Shown: positions 39,729 through 50,047 of the stretch, piece after piece
Numbering within the stretch: the first letter of the stretch is position 1
How the letters are laid out: each line of letters begins with the position of its first letter
DNA from: Aquificota bacterium
Lineage (GTDB): Bacteria; Thermosulfidibacterota; Thermosulfidibacteria; Thermosulfidibacterales; B14-G1
Length of the DNA: 64,000 bases
Assembly (NCBI GenBank): GCA_015486015.1
Contig: WFSL01000010.1
Span: 41,540 to 105,539 of the forward strand
Reading direction: 5' to 3'
The notes under the pieces: generated by a model
Database searches by the model: none
The model's input: the letters and a program-made list of their open reading frames with translations, nothing else
Told to the model about the DNA's origin: nothing
Position numbers and translations under genes: made by a program

Positions 39729-40268
39729 TCATAAGGAGTACCCCATTTCCAGGGCCTTGAGATTGAGTTCCATCTGTCCCTCTTTCCCTTTGGGGGTGGC
39801 CTCACGTAACTCCCCCTGTACCGCCTTTAGCGTGAGTATGCCCGTATGCTTTAACAAAACGCCTAACAGGACGAGGTTAGCCGCTTTTTCATTCCCAATC
39901 TCTCTGGCCATCTCCCCAGCGGGCACCTTAATTAAGTTTATATCATCCCGATCAATTTCATCGCTCTCTATTAGGGTGGAGTTAACGAGCAAAAGCCCTC
40001 CTTCCTTTAAGTTGGGTAGGAATCTGGAGACCATTTTAGAGTGCATGAGAATCATGGTGCTGGGGTGGGCCACCACTGGGGAAAAGATCTCTTCCTCAGA
40101 AACGATCACCGTACAGGTAGCATCTCCCCCCCTCTTTTCTACCCCATACTCTGGCAGCCAGGTGACCTTATAACCTTGGGAAGCAGCGGTCTTTGCCAAG
40201 AGCTGTCCCATAAGGAGGATCCCCTGTCCCCCGACACCCGCCATGAAGGAGTCCAGGTACCTGCCCAT
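39729..40268 (-). CDS. 2-oxoacid:ferredoxin oxidoreductase gamma subunit (KorC/VorC-like)
   Basis: This is the gamma-domain protein of the pyruvate/2-oxoacid ferredoxin oxidoreductase superfamily, about 179 residues. AGVGGQGILLMGQLLAKTA and PEYGVEKRGGDATCTVIVS are diagnostic. I chose ATG 40268, one base after the beta-subunit stop; an in-frame ATG at 40295 lies inside the upstream gene. It must work with a beta and an alpha subunit, but the alpha subunit is not encoded here. Confidence 0.9.
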   Translation of the reverse strand: MGRYLDSFMAGVGGQGILLMGQLLAKTAASQGYKVTWLPEYGVEKRGGDATCTVIVSEEEIFSPVVAHPSTMILMHSKMVSRFLPNLKEGGLLLVNSTLIESDEIDRDDINLIKVPAGEMAREIGNEKAANLVLLGVLLKHTGILTLKAVQGELREATPKGKEGQMELNLKALEMGYSL

Positions 40269-40269
40269 C

Positions 40270-41010
40270 TCATATCTCCTTTTCTTTATAAACACCCAAA
40301 GGGAAGTAGCGCATCATCTCTTCCTCAATCCAGCGACAAGCCTTCAGGGGAGACATGCGCCAGTTGGTGGGACAAGCAGAGAGTACCTCCACCATAGAGA
40401 ATCCCACTTGGTTTAGCTGCATTTCAAAGGCCCTCTTTATGGCCCTTCGGGCTCGCTTTACGTTCGCCGGGCTATTGAGGGCTACCCTGGCCAGGAATGC
40501 TGGGGCCTCTAAGGTGGCCAGCATCTCCACCATCCTGATAGGATAGCCAGAGTTACTGGGGTCTCTTCCATAGGGGCACGTTGATGCCTTCTGCCCTACA
40601 ATAGTGGTAGGGGCCATCTGTCCCCCTGTCATGCCATAAACGGCGTTATTGATGTAGATGACGGTAAAGTTCTCCCCCCTGTTGGCTGCATGTATGATCT
40701 CCGCAGTCCCTATGGCTGTGATCTCCCCATCCCCCTGGTAGCAGAAGACCACTTTTTCGGGTTGAGAGCGCTTTATTCCGGTAGCTACGGCTGGCGCCCT
40801 TCCGTGGGGGGATTCCGCCACGTCAAGGTTGAAGTAGTCATACAGAAACACTGCGCATCCTACAGGGGCAATGCCGATGGTTCTTTCTCTAATACCCAAT
40901 TGATCAATGACCTCTGCCACCAGGCGATGGGCTATGCCGTGGTGACAGCCAGGGCAGAAGTGAAACTCCTTCTTGGTGAGGCTCTCTGGCCTTTTGAAGA
41001 CCACTTTCAT
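40270..41010 (-). CDS. 2-oxoacid:ferredoxin oxidoreductase beta (TPP-binding) subunit
   Basis: This is the thiamine-diphosphate subunit that decarboxylates a 2-oxoacid (such as 2-oxoglutarate or 2-oxoisovalerate) and passes electrons to ferredoxin, 246 residues. [12 protein letters not shown] carries iron-sulfur cysteines. The TPP motif runs from GDGEI to [26 protein letters not shown] is typical of VorA/KorB types. It overlaps the YibQ-like gene by four bases and precedes the gamma subunit. The alpha subunit and an integral ferredoxin subunit are missing from this neighbourhood. Confidence 0.9.
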   Translation of the reverse strand: MKVVFKRPESLTKKEFHFCPGCHHGIAHRLVAEVIDQLGIRERTIGIAPVGCAVFLYDYFNLDVAESPHGRAPAVATGIKRSQPEKVVFCYQGDGEITAIGTAEIIHAANRGENFTVIYINNAVYGMTGGQMAPTTIVGQKASTCPYGRDPSNSGYPIRMVEMLATLEAPAFLARVALNSPANVKRARRAIKRAFEMQLNQVGFSMVEVLSACPTNWRMSPLKACRWIEEEMMRYFPLGVYKEKEI

Positions 41011-42161
41011 TTCTTTCCCCCATCAGTGGGTATTGCAAGCTTGGACAAAGGTACCACCCTTACCCCCTCCTTTTCCAGCCTTGGGATGCCCTGTTGCAAG
41101 GCCAAAAGCGTGGCCCTACTGGGATGCCCTATAGCTATAGCGTATCCCCTCTTCTTGGCAAGGCAAGCCAGGGCATGCAACTGGTGTAGTATATATGGCA
41201 CATCTTTAGAATTGTCTAAAAACACGTCGCGCTTGAAGCACCTCATCCCCATGCTCAATGCCACCTTGTATGCCACGCTTCTACTGTCGGTGAGCGAATC
41301 CAAGAAGTAGTATCCCTTAGCTTGGAGCTCCTGCAATACAATACGTATTTTTTTCGGATCCCTGGTAAAAAGGGAGCCCATGTGATTATTGGCCCCCTTA
41401 GCGTATGGGACCTCTTGAATCTCGAGTTGTGTTAGTCGCCGAATCTCTTCATCAGACATAGTAGTTTGAAGCATACCAGGTGTGCGAGACTCCAGCTTCT
41501 CAATAGCCTCCCCCCCTCCATTAGCCGCCATTGGTATGTGCAGCATTACCTCTTTACCGCCCTCGTAGGCCATGCGCGCGATCTGTTTCTCCTTGGGTGT
41601 GAAGGGCAGGATGGATATGGTGATAGGCCATGGGAGCGCCAGAAATGCCTTAGCTAAGTCCATTCGGTATCCCATGTCGTCTATGACAATGGCCACTTGG
41701 TGTTCGTGACCCTTGGGGGCCACCTCTTCCTTTACTTCTCGGTGGGCTTGAATGATCAGGAGACGCAGTATCTCCCTGGATCCCATGTAGTAGCTCCATT
41801 TGCCCCCTGCATGCTTGAGCCGCACCTGGGGCAGGGGCTTGATTGGTGCATGAATGGTTTTGTTGATTGATCCCTCCACACGCCAGGTAGAGACACCCAT
41901 TACCCACTTGTGCCTCCCCTCCCTCTGTTTAACCCATGTGTAAGAAAGAAGGGTCCATCCCTTCTGACGTGCCAAGAGGGCCATCAACCTTTTGGCCTCC
42001 TTCTTGGTCGTGGTGCTGTGGTCCTTAAAGAGGAGCACGTCCCTGGCGAGGCAAAGGCCCAGTACCACCACAAGTAGGATTAACAACCATTGAACAAGGG
42101 GGAGATTTCTCTCCCCCTTGTTTCTCTTCTTTTCAGGCCGTTTAGTGCGCTTTTTGGTCAA
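41007..42161 (-). CDS. Divergent polysaccharide deacetylase (YibQ-like), membrane-anchored
   Basis: This is a 384-residue protein with one N-terminal transmembrane helix (about residues 25-45) after a lysine/arginine-rich start. The C-terminal domain has the [32 protein letters not shown] pattern split over residues 160-200, then MLHIPMAA and a late YAIAIGHPS, all marks of the divergent deacetylase (PF04748-like) family. These often sit beside ctpA, as here. The start is TTG 42161 after GAGAGGAAAA, 20 bases inside ctpA. A cell-envelope role is inferred. Confidence 0.83.
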   Translation of the reverse strand: MTKKRTKRPEKKRNKGERNLPLVQWLLILLVVVLGLCLARDVLLFKDHSTTTKKEAKRLMALLARQKGWTLLSYTWVKQREGRHKWVMGVSTWRVEGSINKTIHAPIKPLPQVRLKHAGGKWSYYMGSREILRLLIIQAHREVKEEVAPKGHEHQVAIVIDDMGYRMDLAKAFLALPWPITISILPFTPKEKQIARMAYEGGKEVMLHIPMAANGGGEAIEKLESRTPGMLQTTMSDEEIRRLTQLEIQEVPYAKGANNHMGSLFTRDPKKIRIVLQELQAKGYYFLDSLTDSRSVAYKVALSMGMRCFKRDVFLDNSKDVPYILHQLHALACLAKKRGYAIAIGHPSRATLLALQQGIPRLEKEGVRVVPLSKLAIPTDGGKK

Positions 42162-43440
42162 GGGGTTTTCCTCTCATCAGCATCCATCCCTTGAGGAAGG
42201 CCACAGCATACTTGAGCTGAAGATCTTTCTCTTTCTCTAAGGCCCTTTTTGCTTCTTCCTTTGGTTTTGCTACATTTTTCAGGTGTCCTTTCAGAAGCTC
42301 CTCCCGCACCACAGACCGCTTCTCCTTGGCCACCTTAAGGGTTGAGGGAACCTCTATGTCTGGTATGATTCCTTCTTCTTGGATAGATCGGCCCTTAGGC
42401 GTATAGTATTCCGCGGTGGTGAGCTTTAGTGCAGAGCCGTCAGAGAGTGGGAATATGGTCTGGACCGATCCCTTGCCGAAGGTTCGCTCGCCCATTATTA
42501 CTGCTCTTCTCCAATCCTGGAGGGCCCCAGAGACAATTTCGGAGGCGCTTGCGGAGCCGGAGTTCACCAACACCACCATGGGTACACTTAGAGGGAGGAG
42601 GGGACTTTCCTGGCTTTCAAAGGTCATCCGGTCCTCTGGATTTCTGCCCTTGGTGTAAACAATGAGCTTCCCTCGGGAAAGAAATTCGTCGGTCACTTTC
42701 ACAGCTTGGTTTAGGAGACCCCCAGGATTGTTGCGGAGGTCCAGGACTAATGCCCTCATCCCTTGGTTTTCCAAATCCTCCAAGGCATTCGCCAAGTCCT
42801 CATCTGTCCTTTCCTGGAAAGCCCTTATCCTAATGTATCCCACCCTTGCCTTGGGATCTTCCATCCGATATTTGACGCTCTTCACCTTTATGATGGCCCT
42901 GGTAATTGTTATGTCCAAGGGCTTCTTCAAACCCTTCCTCATGATGGTGATGGTCACCTTGGTGCCCTTTGGCCCTCTGAGCTTTTTTACTGCCTCCATT
43001 AAAGTAATCCCTTCTGTGGACTCGCCGTTTATCTTGGTAATAACATCACCTGCCTCGACCCCTGCCTTGTAAGCTGGTGTGCCTTCAATGGGTGAGACGA
43101 CAGTCAGCTTGCCGTCCTTTATGGTAATTTCTATCCCAAGCCCCCCAAACTCCCCTTTGGTCTCTACCTGCATCTCCTTGAACATCTCGGGGGTCAGGAA
43201 TGTGGAATGGGGATCGAGTTCGCCTACCATCCCCCTTATCGCTCCATACACCAGCTTTTTTGAATCTAAAGGTTCCACATAAGAGGAGCGGATATAGTGG
43301 AGCGCCTCACCGAATACCTTTAGCTCCTTATAAGTGGTGCCTTCGTTCCCCGTATCCCCCCTCAACAGGGGTGAAAGGGTGCCCGAGGCCAATACCAGAA
43401 GGCAAACAAGGAGCAGCCACCATTTCCATCTCTTTTTCAT
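42142..43440 (-). CDS. ctpA: C-terminal processing peptidase (S41 family, CtpA)
   Basis: This is a periplasmic serine protease of 432 residues that trims C-termini of exported proteins. A signal-anchor is at about 5-22. A PDZ domain lies near 90-180 (GGLGIEITIKDGKLTVVSPIEGTPAYKAGV region), and the S41 core has the catalytic serine in SGSASASEIVSGAL and the lysine in ERTFGKGSVQ. It overlaps the pheA stop by three bases and the YibQ-like start by twenty, so the three are probably one transcript. Confidence 0.93.
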   Translation of the reverse strand: MKKRWKWWLLLVCLLVLASGTLSPLLRGDTGNEGTTYKELKVFGEALHYIRSSYVEPLDSKKLVYGAIRGMVGELDPHSTFLTPEMFKEMQVETKGEFGGLGIEITIKDGKLTVVSPIEGTPAYKAGVEAGDVITKINGESTEGITLMEAVKKLRGPKGTKVTITIMRKGLKKPLDITITRAIIKVKSVKYRMEDPKARVGYIRIRAFQERTDEDLANALEDLENQGMRALVLDLRNNPGGLLNQAVKVTDEFLSRGKLIVYTKGRNPEDRMTFESQESPLLPLSVPMVVLVNSGSASASEIVSGALQDWRRAVIMGERTFGKGSVQTIFPLSDGSALKLTTAEYYTPKGRSIQEEGIIPDIEVPSTLKVAKEKRSVVREELLKGHLKNVAKPKEEAKRALEKEKDLQLKYAVAFLKGWMLMRGKPLDQKAH

Positions 43441-44528
43441 TCACCTTCCCCCTTTTTGGAATATTTAGGATAGGAACCCAGCACCCTCCATGTGAGGGCC
43501 CTCTTCCTTAGGCCATCTAAAGCCCGTTTCACCCTATCTTCCTCAGTATGCCCTTCAAAGTCAACATAAAAGAGGTAGTCCCAGGGCTTCTGTCTGGAAG
43601 GTCTGGACTCTATCTTTGTGAGGTTTATGCCCTCCTCAGCAAATAAAGAAAGGATACTACAGAGGGCCCCCACCTTGTGTGCAACGGAAAAGATGAGGGA
43701 GGTCTTGTCCCTGCCTGTGGGAGGGACTTCTTCCATGCCCAGCACCAAAAAGCGGGTGTAGTTCTCCTTCACATCCTCGATTCCCTCCTCTGCTATCTTC
43801 AAGCCGTATAGGAGGGCAGCCGCCCTGCTGGCTATGGCCCCTGCCTTCTTCTCCTGGGCTGCACGAGAGGCTGCCTCGGCAGTGCTGGGCACATCCACAA
43901 CAGGGATTCCAGGCATATGGAGTGATAGCCACTTCTTACACTGGGCAGTAGCCTGGGGGTGACTGTAGATCTTTTCGATATCCCCCCTGTGCCCTGAAAG
44001 ACAGAGGAGGTGATGGGAGACAGGTAGGTATATCTCCCCCGTTATCTTTACTGGGGAGGAGGAAAAGAGATCCAGTGTGGTGCTTACTACCCCTTCAGTA
44101 GAATTCTCGAAGGGCACGACACCATAATGGGCCTGCCCCCGCTCTACCGCCTGAAATATCCCCTCTACAAAAGGGACAGGAACAAACTCTACGGAGGAGC
44201 CAAAGAAATCTATCCCGGCCTGGTGGGTGTAAGTGCCCTCTGGGCCCAGATAGGCCACTCGCAATAGACGCTGTAGCGAGAGGCAGGCAGAAATTACCTC
44301 CCTGAAGATCACCTTCAGGGCCTTGGTAGGGAAAGGCCCTTCATTATGGGAGACAATGCGGCTCACCACCTCCTTTTCCCTGGAGGGCGTATAAAGGGGC
44401 ATACCCTGTTCCCTTTTGAGATCGCCTATCTTCAAAGCTTTCTGGGCCCTTGCGTTTAAGAGACGCAATATTTCCCGGTCCAGGGCGTCTATCTCTCTCC
44501 TTAAGTCTTTGATCCTTTCACTTCCCAT
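43437..44528 (-). CDS. pheA: Bifunctional chorismate mutase/prephenate dehydratase (P-protein)
   Basis: This is the phenylalanine branch enzyme, about 363 residues. An AroQ-type mutase domain (about 1-88, RREIDALDREILRLLNARA) is followed by the prephenate dehydratase domain (about 95-270, YLGPEGTYTHQA and the catalytic TRF of ENYTRFLVLG). A regulatory ACT domain (about 280-360, LTKIESRPSRQKPWDYLFYVD) follows and would bind phenylalanine. I chose ATG 44528; GTG 44537 is possible. The start lies inside the end of secG. Confidence 0.93.
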   Translation of the reverse strand: MGSERIKDLRREIDALDREILRLLNARAQKALKIGDLKREQGMPLYTPSREKEVVSRIVSHNEGPFPTKALKVIFREVISACLSLQRLLRVAYLGPEGTYTHQAGIDFFGSSVEFVPVPFVEGIFQAVERGQAHYGVVPFENSTEGVVSTTLDLFSSSPVKITGEIYLPVSHHLLCLSGHRGDIEKIYSHPQATAQCKKWLSLHMPGIPVVDVPSTAEAASRAAQEKKAGAIASRAAALLYGLKIAEEGIEDVKENYTRFLVLGMEEVPPTGRDKTSLIFSVAHKVGALCSILSLFAEEGINLTKIESRPSRQKPWDYLFYVDFEGHTEEDRVKRALDGLRKRALTWRVLGSYPKYSKKGEGE

Positions 44529-44913
44529 GGTTTGCACCGCCCCTTGGCGATGATTCTCTAAGGGGCCTTGGTTGCGCTTCTCCTTTTTTCTTAGAGATGG
44601 GCACGGGCTTTGTGGGGGCCTTCTTTATGGGCTGTTCCACTGCGGCAGGGACTGGAGTGCCACCAACGAGAGAAGGCACCTTCTGGCGGGATGCGAAGAT
44701 GGTGAGTATCAGGGAGGTAGCCATAAAGATAGTCGCTGCTCCCACGGTGATCTTTGATAGGAGTGGAGTAGGGCCCCTGGGGCCGAAAACTGCTGAGGAG
44801 GAGCCTACGCCAAAAGTGGCACCCATCTCTGCCCCTTTGCCCGTCTGCAGGAGTATCACTAAAATTAGTATCACACAGACCACCACGTGGAGTGCAACCA
44901 GCAGTGCAACCAC
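44518..44913 (-). CDS. secG: Protein translocase subunit SecG
   Basis: This is a small membrane subunit of the SecYEG channel, 131 residues. There are two transmembrane helices: about 2-22 (VALHVVVCVILILVILLQTG) and about 55-72. The connecting GKGAEMGATFGVGSSSAVFGPRG is diagnostic. The proline/lysine-rich cytoplasmic tail (about 85-131) is longer than in E. coli. The GTG start follows the tpiA TAA stop directly. It belongs to the gap-pgk-tpiA-secG operon, a common order in many bacteria. Confidence 0.92.
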   Translation of the reverse strand: MVALLVALHVVVCVILILVILLQTGKGAEMGATFGVGSSSAVFGPRGPTPLLSKITVGAATIFMATSLILTIFASRQKVPSLVGGTPVPAAVEQPIKKAPTKPVPISKKKGEAQPRPLRESSPRGGANHGK

Positions 44914-45672
44914 TTATCTTTTACCTCCCTTGATGATCTGCGCAAAAGAGGCGGCGTCAAGGCTTGCCCCTCCAACCAGCGCACCGTCTATATCTTCCAT
45001 TGCCATAAGCCCTTGGATATTGGTGGGCTTAACAGAACCACCATACAGGATGGAGCAGGAGGAAGCAATGTCTCCTCCAAATGCCTGTCCCAGCCAATCC
45101 CGGATGAAGGCGTGCATTTCCTGGGCCTGTTGGGGTGTGGCAGTTTTGCCTGTTCCAATGGCCCATACAGGCTCGTAGGCTATCACTACCCTGGTCATCT
45201 CTTCCTTTGTTATCCCCTTAAGGGATCCATGGAGCTGGTGTTTTACGGTTTCCATAGCCTGCCCCTTCTCTCTCTCTGGCAAGGTTTCACCCACACACAC
45301 GATAGGTGAGATACCATGCTCCAAAAGGGCCCGAGCCTTCCTGAGCACCTCCTCATTCCCTTCGCCAAAGATGTGCCTCCTTTCGGAGTGTCCAACTATG
45401 CAGTATGTGCATCCCACCTCTGCGAGCATTAGTGGGGAGATCTCCCCTGTATAGGCCCCTTCGTCTTCCCAAAAGCAGTCCTGGGCCGATAGCTCTACAT
45501 TGGAGCCCTTTAACCTCTGGGCTACTGGGTATAAAGAAGTGAAGGGAGGGGCGATAGCTATTCTCACCTCATCCTCTCCAGCCACCAGTCTGAGTAGCTC
45601 TTCTATTAGCTCCAAGGCCTGAGAAACCGTCTTGTGCATCTTCCAGTTTCCTGCAATAAAAGGCTTCCTCAT
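44914..45672 (-). CDS. tpiA: Triosephosphate isomerase
   Basis: This TIM-barrel enzyme interconverts dihydroxyacetone phosphate and glyceraldehyde 3-phosphate. AGNWKMHKT carries the catalytic lysine, VGHSERR the histidine, and AYEPVWAIGTGKTATP the glutamate and flexible loop. Length 252 residues is standard. It overlaps pgk by four bases and abuts secG. Confidence 0.95.
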   Translation of the reverse strand: MRKPFIAGNWKMHKTVSQALELIEELLRLVAGEDEVRIAIAPPFTSLYPVAQRLKGSNVELSAQDCFWEDEGAYTGEISPLMLAEVGCTYCIVGHSERRHIFGEGNEEVLRKARALLEHGISPIVCVGETLPEREKGQAMETVKHQLHGSLKGITKEEMTRVVIAYEPVWAIGTGKTATPQQAQEMHAFIRDWLGQAFGGDIASSCSILYGGSVKPTNIQGLMAMEDIDGALVGGASLDAASFAQIIKGGKR

Positions 45673-46871
45673 TGTGCCACCTCCTTCTCATTCAGCACCT
45701 CTAAGGCTGGAAGAGTGCCTTTTTCCAGGAACTCTAAGAAGGCCCCTCCCCCTGTGGAGATGTATGTGATCTGATCAGTGACTCCTGCCTCGTTGATAGC
45801 CACATCTGTATCTCCCCCTCCAGCGATAGAGAGGGCAGGGGTCCTGGCAATGGCCCGTGCCACAGAGAGTGTCCCTTTTTTGAATTTTTCCATCTCAAAG
45901 ACTCCCATAGGGCCATTCCATATGATGGTCTCACTCCCCGCAATTACCTCTTCAAATAGGATAATAGAGGCAGGACCAATGTCCAGACCCATCCAACCGC
46001 TTGGAATCTCCTGGCAAGGGGTTACCTGGCTTTCAGCCCTGGGTGCCATCTCCTTGGCTACAACCGTATCAACGGGAAAGTAGAGCTTTACCCCTCCCTT
46101 CCACGCACTCTCTATAATCTTTCCCGCCATATCCACCATGTCGCCTTCCACAAGGGACTTCCCAGTAGGCCAGCCCAGGTATCGATAAAAGGTGAAAGCC
46201 ATGGCACCGCTGACTATCATCTTGTCCACCTTTTGGAGCAAGCTCTCCATGATTCCTATCTTAGTGGAGATCTTGGCCCCTCCAATGATGGCCAAGAGGG
46301 GACGGCCAGGACTGACCAGGGCCTTGTTAAAGTATCCTATCTCCTTCTTCATGAGAAATCCGATCCCAGCCTCAGCCACAAAGGGCACTATCCCGTATGT
46401 GGAGGCATGTCTCCTGTGGGCTGTCCCAAAGGCATCGTTGATGTATACATCTGTGAGGCTTGCCAAGGCCTTAGCAAACTCGGGATCGTTCTTGGTCTCC
46501 CCTTTGTGGAACCTGAGATTTTCCAGGAGCGCTACTTCTCCGGGTCTAAGCCTTTCCACCTCTTTTTCCACCTCGGGGCCAATGCACTCAGGGATGAAAT
46601 GCACTTCCTTTTCCAACAAGCGGGAGAGCCTAATGGCTACAGGCCTCAGGCTTAGCTTGGGGTCAGGCTCCCCTTTTGGCCTTCCCAGGTGGGAGGCCAG
46701 TATCACCCTTCCATTGTGATCTAAGGCATAGTTTACTGTGGGAAGCGAACGCCTGATCCTCACATCGTCTGTGATGTTTCCGTCCTCGTCCATGGGGACA
46801 TTGTAATCCACCCTTATGAACACCCGCTTTCCTTCTAAGTCAAAGTCTTCTATGGTCTTGTAGGGTAGCAT
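45669..46871 (-). CDS. pgk: Phosphoglycerate kinase
   Basis: This is the glycolytic/gluconeogenic ATP-linked kinase, 400 residues. VFIRVDYNVPMD and ASHLGRPKG form the substrate site, NDAFGTAHRRHAST the phosphoglycerate region, and NGPMGVFE and SIAGGGDTDVA the nucleotide site. It lies one base after gap and four bases into tpiA in the same transcript. Confidence 0.95.
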   Translation of the reverse strand: MLPYKTIEDFDLEGKRVFIRVDYNVPMDEDGNITDDVRIRRSLPTVNYALDHNGRVILASHLGRPKGEPDPKLSLRPVAIRLSRLLEKEVHFIPECIGPEVEKEVERLRPGEVALLENLRFHKGETKNDPEFAKALASLTDVYINDAFGTAHRRHASTYGIVPFVAEAGIGFLMKKEIGYFNKALVSPGRPLLAIIGGAKISTKIGIMESLLQKVDKMIVSGAMAFTFYRYLGWPTGKSLVEGDMVDMAGKIIESAWKGGVKLYFPVDTVVAKEMAPRAESQVTPCQEIPSGWMGLDIGPASIILFEEVIAGSETIIWNGPMGVFEMEKFKKGTLSVARAIARTPALSIAGGGDTDVAINEAGVTDQITYISTGGGAFLEFLEKGTLPALEVLNEKEVAQ

Positions 46872-46872
46872 G

Positions 46873-48159
<1,287 letters not shown>

Positions 48160-49290
48160 TTATAATCTTAATTTTTCTCTGATGGCCCTCTCCAAGGCTG
48201 CGTCCCGCCTCTCTAAATATACGGCCTTGGCCTTTCGAGAATGGAGCACCTGGAGGTAATGCAGGAGTGCGATGAGAAACATGCCACCCAGCAGATTCCC
48301 GATAGAGGCGGGAAGGAAGAGCCTTGCGAACCACTGCCCAAATGTGACCTTGGCCCCGTAAACTACACCCAGGAGCACCTCTGAGGTGGATACCACCACA
48401 TGCGTAAAGGAGCCCACAGCCATAACAAAAATGCAGCTCCAAATGGCCATGAGCTTAGTCATGTCACTCTTGGTGGCCAGGACCAGCCATGTCATAGTGG
48501 TAATGATGGCACCAGCGAAAACAGCGCTTACGAGGGTCCCAACAAAGGGCCTGCTCATCTTTAAATGCGCCAGCTCTAAGAGGTGATGGATAGGGAGTGA
48601 ACCCAGCACCATGCTTCCCCCAGCCCAAACTATAGCTGCGAAGAGCACGGCGCCTAAGAGATTCCCCAGGAGGCTGAGGCCCCATAGCCGGCCCAGGGAC
48701 CAGGCAGGCAATCTCTTTTCGATAACAGGTAACACTGGTATGAGGAAATTTTCTGTAAAGAGCTCACTTTGAGAGAGCTTCAATAGGACAAAGCCTATGG
48801 GGAAGAAGAGGGCCCCCACCAGAGATGCCACCTTTGGGTTGGCTGTAGAATCTAAGGCGCCTGCCGCTGATGCCATGGCTACTGCTCCAAAAGTCACATG
48901 AATAGCACCAATTACCCCTGACATGAGCATCTCCAGCCACGGTCTTCCCAGCCTATTGATCCCTTTCTCCAATGCCAGGTCGAACACGGCAAGGGGGTCT
49001 TCGTCTTTGTCTTCCTCTCTGCCTTTTATATGGTAAAGGGCATCCAAGAACCGCTGGGAATGGTCCATCTCATCGGCCATGATTTGCTCCAAGGCCTGCC
49101 TGATCTCTGGATCGGGGCATCCCATAGCGTCCTGCCTGTAAGCCTGAACAGCTATATCCTCAAGCACAGTGTTCAATCGCAAGAGATCCCCGTCAGTCTT
49201 CATCTCATCCACTAAGGCCATGATCTCCTTTTCTTCCACAGGCAAGTCTGGTGGGAGCTTTCCTCCCAAGGACTGGATGCCCCTGGCCAA
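48160..49290 (-). CDS. Formate/nitrite-type channel with C-terminal half of a fused ferritin-like domain
   Basis: As read, this is a 376-residue open frame from a TTG. Residues about 40-80 carry the second half of a ferritin-like di-iron site (E44, then E74 and H77 in ADEMDH). From about 115 on there are six hydrophobic segments of the FNT family, with SELFTENFLIPVLPV and the closing NLLGGMFLIALLHYLQV like E. coli YfdC. The first half of the ferritin-like domain is in the other frame just upstream (49212-49454), so the gene seems broken by a one-base loss. A formate, nitrite or hydrosulfide role is possible; substrate unknown. It is the last gene of the redox-stress run. Confidence 0.8.
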   Translation of the reverse strand: MARGIQSLGGKLPPDLPVEEKEIMALVDEMKTDGDLLRLNTVLEDIAVQAYRQDAMGCPDPEIRQALEQIMADEMDHSQRFLDALYHIKGREEDKDEDPLAVFDLALEKGINRLGRPWLEMLMSGVIGAIHVTFGAVAMASAAGALDSTANPKVASLVGALFFPIGFVLLKLSQSELFTENFLIPVLPVIEKRLPAWSLGRLWGLSLLGNLLGAVLFAAIVWAGGSMVLGSLPIHHLLELAHLKMSRPFVGTLVSAVFAGAIITTMTWLVLATKSDMTKLMAIWSCIFVMAVGSFTHVVVSTSEVLLGVVYGAKVTFGQWFARLFLPASIGNLLGGMFLIALLHYLQVLHSRKAKAVYLERRDAALERAIREKLRL

Positions 49291-49454
49291 GATGGTATAT
49301 GGTTGGCCTCCACATTGGCTATAGACTTCAATAGAAGGGCTATGTCAGGGTCCCTCACTCTCTCCACCTGGTACCAATAGATTCTAATGGCTGCCCTTTC
49401 CGAGAGGAGATCGGCTTCGAGTCTCTCCAGCAGTTTTTCTTTGGTGTATTTCAT
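49212..49454 (-). pseudogene. N-terminal fragment of the ferritin-like/FNT fusion (frameshifted)
   Basis: This frame begins with ATG 49454 and encodes the first helices of a ferritin-like domain, with metal residues E19 (SER) and E49/H52 (EANH). After about residue 53 the sequence turns nonsensical while the sense continues in the channel frame. From 49454 to the channel stop is 1295 bases; one extra base would give 432 codons. The likely site is the CCAGGGG-like run near 49278-49290 on the minus strand. I infer one intact fused gene originally, or a sequencing indel. Confidence 0.7.
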
Positions 49455-49484
49455 GAGGCCTTTATCTCCTCTGTGCCATTACCT

Positions 49485-49859
49485 TCACTTCACAATCACT
49501 GTGGTGATGTCTACCCCCGTATTTCCTGTCTTGGGATCGTAGGCATAAACGGTGAACTTGTAGGCCCCCTTATCTCTCAGCTCTACGTGGGCCTTAAAGT
49601 GACTGGTCTTTCCAGCAAATCTCAGGGGGAGGATCTTTGTGTTGCCAGTGGAGCCCGAAAGCACTCCCTTGGAGAGGATTTCCCGAGTGAGGGCATCTCT
49701 TACCACTACCAAGCCCCCACCTATTGATGTGCCTATAAACTTTGCGTCCATGGCCCTGGCCCTGACAACCACCCTGGTCTTTACGGCCCAGGCACTGCCC
49801 ATAAAGAGTGCACTTAGAAGGGACAGGCAAACGGCCAAAACACAAACGATCCTCTTCAT
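49485..49859 (-). CDS. Small exported protein of unknown function
   Basis: This is a 124-residue protein with a clear signal peptide (about 1-25, ending GSAWA) and a mature part dominated by beta strands and few charged clusters (TRVVVRARA, KAHVELRDKGAYKFTVYAYD). I do not recognise the family. I chose ATG 49859, with GAGGAGG upstream inside the end of the rubredoxin gene; a longer in-frame start at 50021 would run through that gene and lose the signal peptide. It lies between rubredoxin and the ferritin-like/FNT gene in the same direction. Confidence 0.72.
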   Translation of the reverse strand: MKRIVCVLAVCLSLLSALFMGSAWAVKTRVVVRARAMDAKFIGTSIGGGLVVVRDALTREILSKGVLSGSTGNTKILPLRFAGKTSHFKAHVELRDKGAYKFTVYAYDPKTGNTGVDITTVIVK

Positions 49860-49869
49860 GGTTGCCTCC

Positions 49870-50031
49870 TCACTCTTTTGGATTAAACATCTCCTTGCTT
49901 GCGCCACACACTGGGCATACCCAATCCTTTGGCAGCTCCTCAAAGGGGGTTCCAGGAGGTACGCCATTATCTGGGTCTCCCTTTGCTGGATTGTACACGT
50001 ATCCGCACACGCTGCATACATACCTTTTCAT
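49870..50031 (-). CDS. Rubredoxin (53 residues)
   Basis: This is a small iron-sulfur electron carrier. The iron is held by C6 and C9 (VCSVCGY) and C39 and C42 (WVCPVCGA). The PKDWVCP segment is diagnostic. The start is ATG 50031. It lies between the flavin reductase and the exported protein, near the flavodiiron remnant and superoxide reductase, and so would be the natural electron donor for both. Confidence 0.96.
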   Translation of the reverse strand: MKRYVCSVCGYVYNPAKGDPDNGVPPGTPFEELPKDWVCPVCGASKEMFNPKE

Positions 50032-50047
50032 TTCGTCTCTCCTTTCT

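Noticed and set aside
44880-44913. Direct repeat of TGGTTGCACT at the start of secG
   Set aside because: It encodes repeated Val-Ala-Leu in the first transmembrane helix and needs no other explanation.
49860-50021. N-terminal extension of the small exported protein up to 50021
   Set aside because: It overlaps the rubredoxin gene in another frame and hides an obvious signal peptide starting at 49859.
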